Of a stretch of 64,000 nucleotides of DNA, positions 39,487-48,202 are shown one piece after another. Origin of the DNA: SHLQ01 sp033344795. Its GTDB lineage: Bacteria > Actinomycetota > Acidimicrobiia > Acidimicrobiales > SHLQ01. The notes below the pieces were generated by a model. That model saw only the letters and a list, made by a program, of their open reading frames with translations, was not told the origin of the DNA and searched no databases. The translations under genes were made by a program, and so were the position numbers. Location: assembly GCA_033344795.1 (NCBI GenBank), contig JAWPMS010000001.1, positions 4,650,001 through 4,714,000 on the forward strand, written 5' to 3'. Within the stretch, counting starts at the first letter, position 1, and each line of letters begins with the position of its first letter.

Positions 39487-39930
39487 ATGAGCACCGATCA
39501 AGAGTACGGACCGAGCACCTGGGGTTGGGTCGCAAGACAGGTCGAACAGTACGAGGCATCGGGTGGCACCGAGGCCAACACGTTGATGGACACGGGCATA
39601 CCGATCATCATCTTCACCACCACGGGCCACAAGAGCGGGCTCATCCGCAAGGTGCCGCTCATGAGGGTCGAACACGAGGGTGTCTACGCTCTCGTTGCGT
39701 CGAAGGGTGGCGCCCCGGAACACCCTGGCTGGTATTACAACCTCAAAGCCGACCCCAAGATCATCATGCAAGACGGCCCTCTGCCGTACGAGACGACCGT
39801 GCGCGAACTCGAGGGCGACGAGTACGACCTCTGGTGGGAACGAGCGGTGGCCGTGTACGCCGACTACGCCGACTACAAGGTGAAGGCCGGCGACCGCCAA
39901 ATACCTGTCTTCCTGACCGCACCGCAGTGA
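39487..39930 (+). CDS. deazaflavin (F420)-dependent nitroreductase family protein
   Basis: A 147-residue split-barrel protein of the Ddn/DUF385 family, whose characterised members in mycobacteria use cofactor F420H2 to reduce quinones or nitro compounds. 'LMDTGIPIIIFTTTGHKSGLIRKVPLMRVEHEG' followed by 'HPGWYYNLKADPK' is the family signature. The gene is divergent from ndk. Presence of such proteins suggests F420 is made, although no biosynthetic gene lies in the window. Actual substrate is unknown. Confidence 0.88.
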   Translation: MSTDQEYGPSTWGWVARQVEQYEASGGTEANTLMDTGIPIIIFTTTGHKSGLIRKVPLMRVEHEGVYALVASKGGAPEHPGWYYNLKADPKIIMQDGPLPYETTVRELEGDEYDLWWERAVAVYADYADYKVKAGDRQIPVFLTAPQ

Positions 39931-39996
39931 GTGTCTGCTAGAACGTTCGCGATTCCTGGGATATGGCCAGCGAGGTGAGCCGTCTCATGACTGGCA

Positions 39997-40542
39997 ATGA
40001 TGACCACCAACGCTGACGTACAGCTACTTGAAGGCCGCTCTCGTCGCGGCGACCCCGCCGCGTTTGGGCAACTCTTGCGTCTGTGGGATGCGGATCTGCG
40101 CGGCGTGGCGTGGAGTGTCGTGCGATCGGGACCTTCGACAGATGACGTGAAGCAGAACGCGTACGAGCGAGCGTTCCGATCGATCGACCGGTTCGAGGGC
40201 AAGGCCTCGATGAAGACTTGGTTGCACTCGATCGTCTATCGAGCCGCCATCGACCACATTCGCTTCGAGGGCCGTCGATCTCATGAAGACGTCACCGAGC
40301 TCAGGCTCGTCGCCTCACACGAGCCCCAGGCTCAACCGGAGTCGGCCGCAGTGAGCCGTTCCGAGCTCGCCAGTGTGCTCCAGCACTGTTCGCCCGACCA
40401 ACGGGCCATGTTGATGTTGACCGCAGGGCTTGGCTACAGCTTCGACGAGACCGCGGAAATTCTTGGGGAGAACCGTGGCACGGTGGCCTCACGCGTCGGC
40501 CGCTTACGCAAACGCCTGTCCCGCTGGGAGGAGGATCACTAG
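39997..40542 (+). CDS. ECF-type RNA polymerase sigma factor
   Basis: A 181-residue group 4 sigma factor. Region 2 spans about residues 20-90 ('AFRSIDRFEGKASMKTWLHSIVYRAAIDHIR', in pieces) and region 4 about 120-175 ('SFDETAEILGENRGTVASRVGRLRKRL'). The promoter it recognises cannot be told. Its stop shares one base with the GTG start of the next gene, a membrane protein that I take as its regulator. The spacing is typical of sigma/anti-sigma pairs, but the partner lacks the zinc-binding anti-sigma motif. Confidence 0.92.
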   Translation: MMTTNADVQLLEGRSRRGDPAAFGQLLRLWDADLRGVAWSVVRSGPSTDDVKQNAYERAFRSIDRFEGKASMKTWLHSIVYRAAIDHIRFEGRRSHEDVTELRLVASHEPQAQPESAAVSRSELASVLQHCSPDQRAMLMLTAGLGYSFDETAEILGENRGTVASRVGRLRKRLSRWEEDH

Positions 40543-41513
40543 TGGACGCAAATGATGACGATGCAATGAGCAAGGACCACCAAGAGCTGCGCAGGGCGCT
40601 CAACGACGAGGTACCAGCACCCGAGCCGGGATATTGGGCGGAGATCGATGCTCGACTGCAGTCTGTTGCGGCCGAGGGGTCGACATCGCTCGCCGGCGAA
40701 GAAGTTCTTTTGCCGAATGTGGATACAGCCGCGTTGGTCGAACGTCCAACGAACATGAACGCCACAAACTCACCACAGGACACACCGACCAACAACCGCT
40801 TCCGGCCGCTGATGCTCATCGCCGCCGCCGCAGTGCTCATCGCCGGCGTCCTCGCTCTCGCCAGCCTTCGGGAGTCGCCGACCACTTTGGACACCGCCGA
40901 CGACACGGGGATCGACGAAAGCGTCGAAGGCGCTCCCGAGGAGAGTGCCCCTCCGGTCACCGAGCCGACGGTCGTCGCTGCATCCTCCGTACCGATCCTC
41001 TTCCCCGAGGGCTTCGACGTCACGAGTCCGATCACCGCAGTGGAACCGTTCGAAGGGGAAATAGCAGGGTCTGAGCTCGCCGGCACACTGTGCGAGGGCG
41101 GCCTCGAGGCTCGGACGCCCACTCTCCTTCCACAACCCACCGAGAATGCGACCGCCGTCGACGTCAGCTCTCAGGCTGTCGTTCAGTACATGCGCTATGT
41201 GTTCGACGCTCCCGAGGACGCTGCGAGCGTTATGGCTATGTGGGGCGAGGGCCGATGCGAAGCGACCGTCAACATCGTGGACGGAGTCCCGACCGATGAA
41301 GGCGTCATCCTCGTGGCCGACCAGCCTGTGGAGATCACGGTGCCAGCCGCGTACGACGCGGCAGCGATCCAACTCGAAACTCCCGGAGATGTCCCTGTAG
41401 GCATCGTCGTCGTCGGAGCCGGTCCGGAGATCGTCCTCGCCGTCACGGTTGCTCCACCCGAGCCGAGCGATATTCCCCGAATCCTCGACACCGTGGCGTC
41501 GGCCTACCGCTGA
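40542..41513 (+). CDS. putative membrane-bound regulator of the ECF sigma factor
   Basis: A 323-residue protein with a roughly 85-residue acidic cytoplasmic N-terminus ('DDAMSKDHQELRRALNDEV'), a single membrane helix near residues 88-108 and a long, Glu/Thr-rich outer domain with two cysteines. The GTG start overlaps the sigma factor stop by one base, so the two are translated together, which suggests an anti-sigma role. I see no HxxxCxxC zinc motif of ZAS-type anti-sigma factors. The outer domain would sense an envelope signal. Function is inferred only from coupling and topology. Confidence 0.7.
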   Translation: MDANDDDAMSKDHQELRRALNDEVPAPEPGYWAEIDARLQSVAAEGSTSLAGEEVLLPNVDTAALVERPTNMNATNSPQDTPTNNRFRPLMLIAAAAVLIAGVLALASLRESPTTLDTADDTGIDESVEGAPEESAPPVTEPTVVAASSVPILFPEGFDVTSPITAVEPFEGEIAGSELAGTLCEGGLEARTPTLLPQPTENATAVDVSSQAVVQYMRYVFDAPEDAASVMAMWGEGRCEATVNIVDGVPTDEGVILVADQPVEITVPAAYDAAAIQLETPGDVPVGIVVVGAGPEIVLAVTVAPPEPSDIPRILDTVASAYR

Positions 41514-41552
41514 GGACGCTAGTTAGCCCGCACGTGCGAACGATGACGGGAA

Positions 41553-42836
41553 CTACATGATCTCGTCGCGAGCCTCGCCGACGGCATAGAGCGAACCGGT
41601 GACGATCACGATTCCTTCGATGCCCGCCAAGATCTTTGCCCGCTCGATCGCATCATCGACATCGCTCGCAGCCTCCGCCGTGGCACCGGCCGCGCTTGCG
41701 GCCTCGGCGATTCGTTCTGCGGAGATTGCGCGAGGTGACCGCACCGGGGTAGCGACGACGTAGTCCCCAGCCCCGATGCCGACTTCGGCGATGAACTCGG
41801 CTGGATCGCGCGGTTCGAGGGTCGCCAGCACGAAGACTCGAGGACTCGCTCCTCCGAACGCCGTAGCCAGCGTGATATCAAGTGCCTGAGCGGCTTCTGG
41901 ATTGTGCGCGCCGTCGAGAATGACAAGAGGTTCTTTGCCAACGACCTCGACGCGACCAGGCAGCCGGAGCTCACCGAAGCCTTCCGCGACTACATCGTCG
42001 GGAAGGGCCGATTCGAAGAACTCCTCAGCAGCAGCGAGCGCAACTGCGGCGTTGACGGCCTGGTGACTTCCGTGCACCGAGACGAAGACGTCTTCGTAGA
42101 GTCCTCGGACGGTACGGATGTCAACGAGCCGTCCACCGACCGCTGGTTGATCGCTGAGCAGCTCGAAGTCACGATCGGCGACGAGCAGCGATGATGCTCC
42201 CGCACCTTCGAAGATGTCGAGAAGGTCTGGGGCGGTCTCACCGACGACAAACGTCGATGACTCCTTGGCGATACCGGCTTTCTCGCGCGCGATGTCGCGG
42301 CGCCAGTCCCCCTCTTTGGTGGTGTGGTCGGTGCCGATGTTTGTCAGCACCGCAACATCGGCCTCGATCACGTTGGTGGCATCGAAGCGACCGAGCACAC
42401 CCACCTCGACCACGGCTACCTCGACGGCTTCGGCGGCGAAGAGTCGATATGCCGTTGCCGTGAGCAACTCGAAATAGCTCGGCGGGTGTTCGGAGAGTTC
42501 AGCCACGGCTGCGAGCGCGAGCACCTCCTCGGCGAAAAGGTCTCGATCAACCGGCTCGCCATCGATCTCGATGCGCTCGGTGATCGACGTGAGGTGTGGG
42601 CTCGAGTATCGCCCGACCCGCAGCCCCTGGGCCTGCATCAGACGGGCGATCATCGTCGCCGTAGATCCTTTGCCGTTCGTTCCCGTCACATGGATCGACC
42701 GAAACGCCTTGTGCGGGTCCCCGGAGAGGTCCATGAGACGCTCCATCGAATTGAGCGAGAGGTCCTCGAAGTACCCGGCGCGCGCCTCGAGATTGATGTG
42801 CCGATCCAGATATCGAAGCGCGTCAGTAAAGCTCAT
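41553..42836 (-). CDS. folC: folylpolyglutamate synthase / dihydrofolate synthase
   Basis: A 427-residue Mur-ligase-family enzyme adding glutamate to dihydropteroate and folates. The ATP loop is 'VTGTNGKGSTATMIARL', followed by 'YSSPHLTSITERI', 'VGVLGRFDATNVIEADVAVLTNIGTDH' in pieces and 'ILDGAHNPEAA', the FolC signature order. The start ATG is at 42834-42836. It lies downstream of clpX in the same direction, separated by about 300 bp that hold a large palindrome. The pairing with clpX/clpP is not functionally obvious. Confidence 0.95.
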   Translation of the reverse strand: MSFTDALRYLDRHINLEARAGYFEDLSLNSMERLMDLSGDPHKAFRSIHVTGTNGKGSTATMIARLMQAQGLRVGRYSSPHLTSITERIEIDGEPVDRDLFAEEVLALAAVAELSEHPPSYFELLTATAYRLFAAEAVEVAVVEVGVLGRFDATNVIEADVAVLTNIGTDHTTKEGDWRRDIAREKAGIAKESSTFVVGETAPDLLDIFEGAGASSLLVADRDFELLSDQPAVGGRLVDIRTVRGLYEDVFVSVHGSHQAVNAAVALAAAEEFFESALPDDVVAEGFGELRLPGRVEVVGKEPLVILDGAHNPEAAQALDITLATAFGGASPRVFVLATLEPRDPAEFIAEVGIGAGDYVVATPVRSPRAISAERIAEAASAAGATAEAASDVDDAIERAKILAGIEGIVIVTGSLYAVGEARDEIM

Positions 42837-43133
42837 GGAACGAGCCTACGAGTGATCCTCTGCGACCGGAGAAGATGAACCTGACACGCGGGATCCCGCA
42901 CCGTATGCAATAAGGGGTCTGACCCCTTTTTCGAAAAAGGGGTCAGACCCCTTTGCGTAGACCGCCGTTCGATTCGCTGTCGCGCGTGGACCAGACCCAC
43001 ACGTGTGCCTATACGCACTGAGAGGCGCCAGCACCGGAGTGAGGAGGGACGACGAACGGCTCACGGCCTCCGGCAGTCCGCAGAGCATCCAAAGCGAAGC
43101 GACGATGCGATTGCCGGGAGAGAAGCGGGAAAC
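42837..43133. other. intergenic region carrying a large palindrome
   Basis: About 300 bp between clpX (stop) and folC (start), both leftward. It holds the 42-bp palindrome described separately. Small frames on both strands cross it, but they have no ribosome-binding site and no family resemblance. A folC promoter must lie here or upstream. Confidence 0.5.
42912..42953. repeat. 42-bp perfect palindrome with nested hairpins
   Basis: Positions 42912-42932 are the exact reverse complement of 42933-42953, centred on TTCGAA. Each half contains its own small palindrome, GGGGTC-T-GACCCC on the left and GGGGTC-A-GACCCC on the right, so it can fold as one long stem or a cruciform with two hairpins. 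The nested symmetry exceeds what a terminator needs and resembles dispersed palindromic (REP-like) elements. No second copy is visible in the window. Confidence 0.85.
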
Positions 43134-44417
43134 TCAGCTGGCGGCGCGGCGGGGACGTTCTTCGACGTCCTTGTCGCCAGGCTTCACCTTGTGCAGCGTT
43201 GGCACGACACCCTCGAGCACGACCTCTTCGGTGATCACGACCTTGCTGACATCATCACGACTCGGCAAGTCGTACATCGTGGCAAGAAGCACCTCTTCGA
43301 GCACAGCACGAAGCCCACGCGCTCCGACACCCCGAGCCAGCGACTGGTCGGCGATTGCGCCAAGCGCTTCGTCGGTGAACTCGAGCTCACAGTTCTCGAA
43401 CTCGAAGAACTTCTTGTACTGCTTGATCAGTGCGTTCTTCGGCTCGGTGAGCACGCGGACCAGGTCGTCGCGGTACAGGTTTCCAACGGAACCCAGAACC
43501 GGAAGTCGGCCGATGAACTCAGGGATGAGTCCGAAGTTCATGAGGTCTTCGGGGCGAATCCGGGTGAGGACATCACCGAGGTCGTCGCGTTCTTGTCGGT
43601 TCGAGATGCTTGCACCAAACCCGACACCACCACGGTCTTCGCGCTGGTCGATGATCTTTTCGATCCCGGCGAACGCACCACCACAGATGAACAGCACGTT
43701 CGTCGTGTCGATCTGAATGAACTCTTGATGTGGATGTTTGCGTCCACCCTGAGGAGGAACGGCCGCACTCGTACCCTCGAGGATCTTCAACAGCGCTTGC
43801 TGCACACCTTCGCCAGAAACATCGCGAGTGATCGACGGGTTCTCACTCTTGCGAGCAACCTTGTCGATCTCATCGATGTAGATGATTCCGGTCTCGGCCT
43901 TCTTCACGTCGTACTCAGCGGCCTGCAGGAGCTTGAGCAAGATGTTCTCGACATCTTCGCCGACATAACCGGCTTCGGTGAGCGCCGTTGCGTCTGCGAT
44001 GGCGAACGGAACGTTCAGCATCCGAGCGAGCGTCTGAGCCAGGAGGGTCTTGCCGCAGCCTGTTGGTCCGACGAGCAGGATGTTCGACTTCGAGAGTTCG
44101 ACCTCGTTGTCGAGCGTCGCTCCGAACTCCACGCGCTTGTAGTGGTTGTACACGGCGACCGCGAGAATCTTTTTCGCGTGATCCTGCCCAATGATGTAGG
44201 TGTTCAGGAACTCGTGGATCTCTGCGGGCTTCGGAAGATCGCCGAAGTCGACGTCACTCGCCTCAGCGAGTTCTTCCTCGATGATCTCGTTGCACAGGTC
44301 GATGCATTCATCGCAGATGTAGACCCCGGGGCCAGCAATCAGCTTCTTGACCTGCTTTTGCGACTTGCCACAGAAGGAGCACTTCAGAAGTTCTCCCCCT
44401 TCACCAAATTTGGCCAC
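43134..44417 (-). CDS. clpX: ATP-dependent Clp protease ATP-binding subunit ClpX
   Basis: A 427-residue AAA+ unfoldase that recognises tagged proteins and feeds them to ClpP. The N-terminal zinc-binding domain has 'CSFCGKSQ' and 'CDECIDLC'. The Walker A is 'GPTGCGKTLLAQTLA', and 'IIYIDEIDK' is Walker B; the pore loop is in 'ADATALTEAGYVGEDVE'. Length and order match ClpX. It is transcribed leftward after clpP and trigger factor, the classical tig-clpP-clpX cluster, with 55 bp separating it from clpP. Confidence 0.97.
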   Translation of the reverse strand: MAKFGEGGELLKCSFCGKSQKQVKKLIAGPGVYICDECIDLCNEIIEEELAEASDVDFGDLPKPAEIHEFLNTYIIGQDHAKKILAVAVYNHYKRVEFGATLDNEVELSKSNILLVGPTGCGKTLLAQTLARMLNVPFAIADATALTEAGYVGEDVENILLKLLQAAEYDVKKAETGIIYIDEIDKVARKSENPSITRDVSGEGVQQALLKILEGTSAAVPPQGGRKHPHQEFIQIDTTNVLFICGGAFAGIEKIIDQREDRGGVGFGASISNRQERDDLGDVLTRIRPEDLMNFGLIPEFIGRLPVLGSVGNLYRDDLVRVLTEPKNALIKQYKKFFEFENCELEFTDEALGAIADQSLARGVGARGLRAVLEEVLLATMYDLPSRDDVSKVVITEEVVLEGVVPTLHKVKPGDKDVEERPRRAAS

Positions 44418-44472
44418 GCGCTGATTCTCCCCGTTTGAATTCTGCTGTTTTGTCTACCGACTTGTCGGTCGA

Positions 44473-45096
44473 CTATTCGACGGCCTTAATGGGTCCGCTG
44501 GTATCGACGGTATTGCGGTTGTCGATGACCTCGTCAATGATTCCATACTCCTTGGCCTCATCGGCGGTCATAACGAAGTCGCGATCTGTGTCGGCAGAAA
44601 TCTTCTCGGCAGATTGGCCGGTGTGTTCGGCCAGAACGTTCTCGAGAGACTCCTTCAAACGCTGGATCTCGTTGGCCGCGATCTCGATGTCGGAGACCTG
44701 ACCTTGCGCACCGGAGTATGGCTGGTGGATGAGGATCCGGCTGTGCTTGAGCGCCAGACGCTTTCCAGGAGTGCCGGCAGCAAGGAGCACCGCAGCAGCT
44801 GATGCCGCCTGTCCGAAGCAGATCGTGGTGATGTCTGGCTTGACGTACTGCATCGTGTCGTAGATGGCGAAGAGTGCGTTGATGTCTCCACCGGGCGAGT
44901 TGATGTAGATGTTGATGTCTCGATCGGGGTTCTCCGCTTCGAGGTGCAAGAGCTGCGCCGAGATGACATTTGCGACAACGTCGTCGATCGGGGTACCGAG
45001 GAAGATGATGTTCTCACGAAGCAGACGCGAGAAGATGTCCGATCCGCGTTCACCGTGGGGGGTCTTCTCGATGACGTTCGGGATGAGAATGCTCAT
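44473..45096 (-). CDS. clpP: ATP-dependent Clp protease proteolytic subunit ClpP
   Basis: A 207-residue serine protease forming the double heptameric ring. The nucleophile Ser99 lies in 'FGQAASAAAVLLAAG', the His in 'ILIHQPYSG', and the N-terminal 'DIFSRLLRENIIFLGTPIDD' is diagnostic. It begins two bases after the trigger factor stop and is co-transcribed with it. Actinobacteria often carry two clpP copies side by side; only one is present here, so a second may lie elsewhere. Confidence 0.97.
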   Translation of the reverse strand: MSILIPNVIEKTPHGERGSDIFSRLLRENIIFLGTPIDDVVANVISAQLLHLEAENPDRDINIYINSPGGDINALFAIYDTMQYVKPDITTICFGQAASAAAVLLAAGTPGKRLALKHSRILIHQPYSGAQGQVSDIEIAANEIQRLKESLENVLAEHTGQSAEKISADTDRDFVMTADEAKEYGIIDEVIDNRNTVDTSGPIKAVE

Positions 45097-45098
45097 GA

Positions 45099-46469
45099 TT
45101 ACTCTTCCTCTGACTCGTGGTCAGCGTGGTCGTGGTCGTGATCGTGATCGTGTTCTGGCTGCTCTAGTAGGGCTCGATCGACCGGGTTGCCATTCTCATC
45201 GACAATTTCGGCGCGTTCAGTAACCCACTGGAGTGCAGCTCGGATCCGCATGTCGGATCGTATGGCTTTCAAACGACCGGCGGTGTCCAATTGTTCCCGA
45301 ATTGCCTCGAGCGGCTGATCGAGTTGGGTGGCGAGTACACGCAGCTCATCGTCGAGGTCATCTTCGCTCACTTCGATGTCCTCGGAATCCGCGATCGATC
45401 GCAGTGCCAGATCGACGCGTGCGCTTACCTCGGCCTGTTCCTTCAGCTGCTCCCGAAACATCTCGGGCGTGGTGCCAGTGATTTGGAGGTACTGCTCGAG
45501 CTCGATGCCCTGCGCCTGGAGACGCATGGCCATGTCCTGTGCCCGGTTCTCGATCTCGTCTTCGAGGAGCGCTTCGGAGATCTCATCGGTGACCAGCGCT
45601 GCGAGAGCTTCTCCGGTCTTCTCGTCGAGCGCTTGGGCTGACTGAGCCCGCTTGACGTCTTCAAGACGGCTGGTGAGATCGTCGCGGAGTTCGTTGATGG
45701 TCTCGAACTCGCTTGCTTCCTTCGCAAACTCGTCGGTCGGCTCAGGAAGGACCTGCTCTTGTACTTCCTTCACCGTGATGACGAAATCGATGGTGTCGTC
45801 CTGACTCTCGTCAGGATGATCGGCGGTGAACGTCAGCTCGGCGTCAGCCGAGGCTCCTCGAAGGTTCTCGTCGATCTCGGCCACGACCGCTCCGGAGCCG
45901 ACGACGTAGTCATAGTCCTCCGCGGTGAGTCCTGGCACGGCTTCGCCGTCGATGGTTCCGGCGATGTCGATCGTGACGTGGTCGCCGTCGGCGGCTGCGC
46001 GGTCGACCGCCTTGAGCTCTGAGTGCTGGCGACGGATCGAGTCGAGGCGTTCTTCGAGGTCCTGATCGGTGACCATCGGGGATGGGATCTCGACCTTGAG
46101 ACCCTCGTGACCCGTCACGCTGACGCTGGGTCGAACTTCCACGACGGCATCGAAGCTGATGTCACCTTCGGACTGGCCGCCGGTGATGTCGATGTCCGGT
46201 GGCGCAATGACGTCGACGTCGTTTTCGTAGACGGCCTTCGAGTAGAACTCTGGCAGAGCCGCACGAAGCGCCTCTTCGCGAGCCATCTCCGGGCCAAACT
46301 GCTTTTCGAGGAGCTTGCGCGGAACCTTGCCGGGACGGAATCCGGGCATACGAACCTCTTTGGAGATCCGCTTGTAGGCAGCGTCGAGTTCGGGCTCGAA
46401 CTCGGCTTCGTCGATGGTGACGGACAACTTGACCTTGTTGTCCTCGAGGGTTTCAAGAGTGCTGTTCAC
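45099..46469 (-). CDS. tig: trigger factor chaperone/prolyl isomerase
   Basis: A 456-residue ribosome-bound chaperone. The ribosome-docking signature 'GFRPGKVPRKLLEKQFG' is in the N-terminal domain. The FKBP-type isomerase domain covers about residues 155-240 ('GDHVTIDIAGTIDGEAV'), and the helical C-terminal arms follow. The extreme C-terminus is a His-Asp repeat run near residues 441-452, which could bind metal ions such as Ni or Zn. It is the first gene of the tig-clpP-clpX unit and lies downstream of tRNA-Gly and its terminator. Confidence 0.95.
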   Translation of the reverse strand: MNSTLETLEDNKVKLSVTIDEAEFEPELDAAYKRISKEVRMPGFRPGKVPRKLLEKQFGPEMAREEALRAALPEFYSKAVYENDVDVIAPPDIDITGGQSEGDISFDAVVEVRPSVSVTGHEGLKVEIPSPMVTDQDLEERLDSIRRQHSELKAVDRAAADGDHVTIDIAGTIDGEAVPGLTAEDYDYVVGSGAVVAEIDENLRGASADAELTFTADHPDESQDDTIDFVITVKEVQEQVLPEPTDEFAKEASEFETINELRDDLTSRLEDVKRAQSAQALDEKTGEALAALVTDEISEALLEDEIENRAQDMAMRLQAQGIELEQYLQITGTTPEMFREQLKEQAEVSARVDLALRSIADSEDIEVSEDDLDDELRVLATQLDQPLEAIREQLDTAGRLKAIRSDMRIRAALQWVTERAEIVDENGNPVDRALLEQPEHDHDHDHDHADHESEEE

Positions 46470-46509
46470 AGGGAAAGGATTCTATGGCGGTCCGAGCCAT
46501 AGCCCCACG

Positions 46510-46550
46510 CCGTTTGAAAACATCAAAGGCCCAGGCCATCGGCCTGGGCC
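46510..46550 (-). terminator. intrinsic terminator downstream of tRNA-Gly
   Basis: GGCCCAGGCC (46528-46537) pairs with GGCCTGGGCC (46541-46550) across a three-base loop, a ten-bp GC stem. On the minus strand it is followed by TTTGATGTTTTC, a T-rich tail. It would end the tRNA-Gly transcript before the trigger factor operon. Confidence 0.75.
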
Positions 46551-46561
46551 CTTGTGTGGTG

Positions 46562-46632
46562 AGCGGGTGGGGGTAATCGAAACCCCATCATCAGATTGGA
46601 AATCTGAGGTTCTACCGTTGAACTACACCCGC
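46562..46632 (-). tRNA. tRNA-Gly (anticodon TCC)
   Basis: The minus strand folds as a full cloverleaf of about 71 bases. The acceptor is GCGGGTG paired with CACCCGC, the D arm is 'TAGTTCAACGGTAGAA', the anticodon stem TCAGA/TCTGA holds loop TTTCCAA with anticodon TCC, and the T arm has 'GGTTTCGATTACC'. CCA is not encoded at the 3' end. It would read GGA (and GGG) codons. Confidence 0.95.
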
Positions 46633-46776
46633 GTGAATTGCGGAGGGTCAGCATAGCGACCAATTGGCGCTCGACAACTCGGCGCCGCTGGCACATATTC
46701 CGAAAGAACGGGATTGTTGTGCACCCCACGGTCGTTCCTCATGCATCCGATTTGGAAGAACAGAAGGAACGCACAA

Positions 46777-48144
46777 GTGGCTGAACACCAGACAGACGTG
46801 ATCGTGATCGGGCTCGGCCCCGCAGGAGAATCCGTCGGGGGACAACTGGGAGAGGCGGGCCTGAACGTCGTTGGCATCGAGGCGTCACTCGTTGGCGGCG
46901 AGTGCCCGTACTGGGGATGTGTTCCGTCGAAGATGATGATCCGCGCCTCGAACGTGCTTGCGGAAACCCGTCGAGTCGACGGACTTGCAGGCTCTGCAAC
47001 AGTGACGCCCGAGTGGGGCCCGGTCGCCCGACGCATTCGCGAACAAGCGACGGACACGTGGGACGACACGGTCGCCGTCGATCGCTTCGTCGGTAACGGC
47101 GGGACGTTCGTGCGCGGCAAGGGCGTCATCACGGGCCCAAACACCGTCGAGGTCAATGGTGAAACCTACGTCGCTACTCGGGGGATCGTCGTCGCAACAG
47201 GCACGCTCGCAGCTGTCCCGCCGATCCCAGGGCTGGCCGGAACGCCGTACTGGACCAACCACGACATCGTCGAGACGGAGGTCCTGCCAGAGTCGATCAT
47301 CGTGCTTGGAGGAGGCGCCATTGGCGCTGAGCTCGGACAGGTGATGCGTCGCTTCGGCGTTTCGGTTTCGGTGATCGAGGGTACCGAGCGACTTCTTCCA
47401 CGCAATGAGCCCGAGGCCGGCGATGTATTGGCCGAGGTGTTCGAAGCCGAAGGCATCGACGTGTACCTCGGCCAGTTCGCGAGTCATGTTCGCCATTGCG
47501 ACGACGACGGTTTCACCGTCACCCTTCACGATGGGACCGAAGTTCGCGGCGAGAAGCTACTCGTGGCAACCGGTCGACAGACATTTCTCAAGGAGCTGGG
47601 TGTCGCTGCTCTTGGGGTGGACGATGAAAAGATGTTTCTCGATTCCGACGAACACATGCAGGTGCAAGTGGGATTGTGGGCGGTCGGCGACATCGCCGGC
47701 GAGGGCATGTTCACACACCTCGGATTGCGACAGGCGAACGTGGCCGTCGCCCACATTCTGGGCGAGCCAGTCGAACCGCTGAATCTGGGCGCCTTGAGCG
47801 CGGTCACCTTCACCGATCCCGAGGTCGGCGCCGTGGGCCTCACAGAAGGCGAAGCTCGCCACAAGGGGCTCAACATCCGCACGGCGTTCAAGCTCGTCGG
47901 ACACACGGCTCGTGGTTGGCTGCACCAGTCGGGCAACGAGGGTTTCATCAAGCTCGTCGTCGATACGGATCGCAATGTGTTGGTCGGCGCCACTTCGGTC
48001 GGGCCACATGGAGGCGAAGTTCTCGGCCTGCTCGCGCTCGCAGTCCATGCCGAGATTCCCATCCCGACGCTTCGGTCGATGATCTACGCCTACCCCACCT
48101 TCCATATGGGCATCGAGGACACGTTGAAAGAGCTCGACAACTAG
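46777..48144 (+). CDS. pyridine nucleotide-disulfide oxidoreductase (dihydrolipoamide/mercuric reductase-like)
   Basis: A 455-residue FAD/NAD(P)H flavoenzyme of the class I disulfide reductase family. The FAD motif is 'VIVIGLGPAGESVGG' and the NAD(P) motif 'VLGGGAIGAELGQVMRRFG'. The redox pair is in 'GGECPYWGCVPSKMM', a Cys-x4-Cys with Pro-Tyr-Trp-Gly in place of the usual Leu-Asn-x-Gly; the dimerisation domain follows. The C-terminal His-Glu base of lipoamide dehydrogenase (HPTxxE) is replaced by 'YPTFHMGIEDTL', so it is probably not a true lipoamide dehydrogenase. The GTG at 46777 is preferred for its AAGGAA ribosome-binding site. Its stop codon forms the edge of a 61-bp inverted repeat. 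Confidence 0.88.
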   Translation: MAEHQTDVIVIGLGPAGESVGGQLGEAGLNVVGIEASLVGGECPYWGCVPSKMMIRASNVLAETRRVDGLAGSATVTPEWGPVARRIREQATDTWDDTVAVDRFVGNGGTFVRGKGVITGPNTVEVNGETYVATRGIVVATGTLAAVPPIPGLAGTPYWTNHDIVETEVLPESIIVLGGGAIGAELGQVMRRFGVSVSVIEGTERLLPRNEPEAGDVLAEVFEAEGIDVYLGQFASHVRHCDDDGFTVTLHDGTEVRGEKLLVATGRQTFLKELGVAALGVDDEKMFLDSDEHMQVQVGLWAVGDIAGEGMFTHLGLRQANVAVAHILGEPVEPLNLGALSAVTFTDPEVGAVGLTEGEARHKGLNIRTAFKLVGHTARGWLHQSGNEGFIKLVVDTDRNVLVGATSVGPHGGEVLGLLALAVHAEIPIPTLRSMIYAYPTFHMGIEDTLKELDN

Positions 48145-48202
48145 CCCCCAACCGAAATTTGATGTTTGGTGGGCCAATCTGGCCCACCAGACATCAAAGA
48201 AG
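48142..48202. repeat. inverted repeat, left copy, with 19-bp hairpin
   Basis: This 61-bp sequence reappears inverted at 49138-49198 with four differences. Inside it, 48158-48176 pairs with 48180-48198 over a three-base loop, with one G-T mismatch. It begins in the stop codon of the flavoprotein gene and contains the stop codon of the DUF559 gene. Confidence 0.9.

Noticed and set aside
43005..44438. Long plus-strand frame of 477 codons opposite clpX
   Set aside because: It is a mirror of ClpX in a GC-rich genome; it has no ribosome-binding site and no family resemblance.
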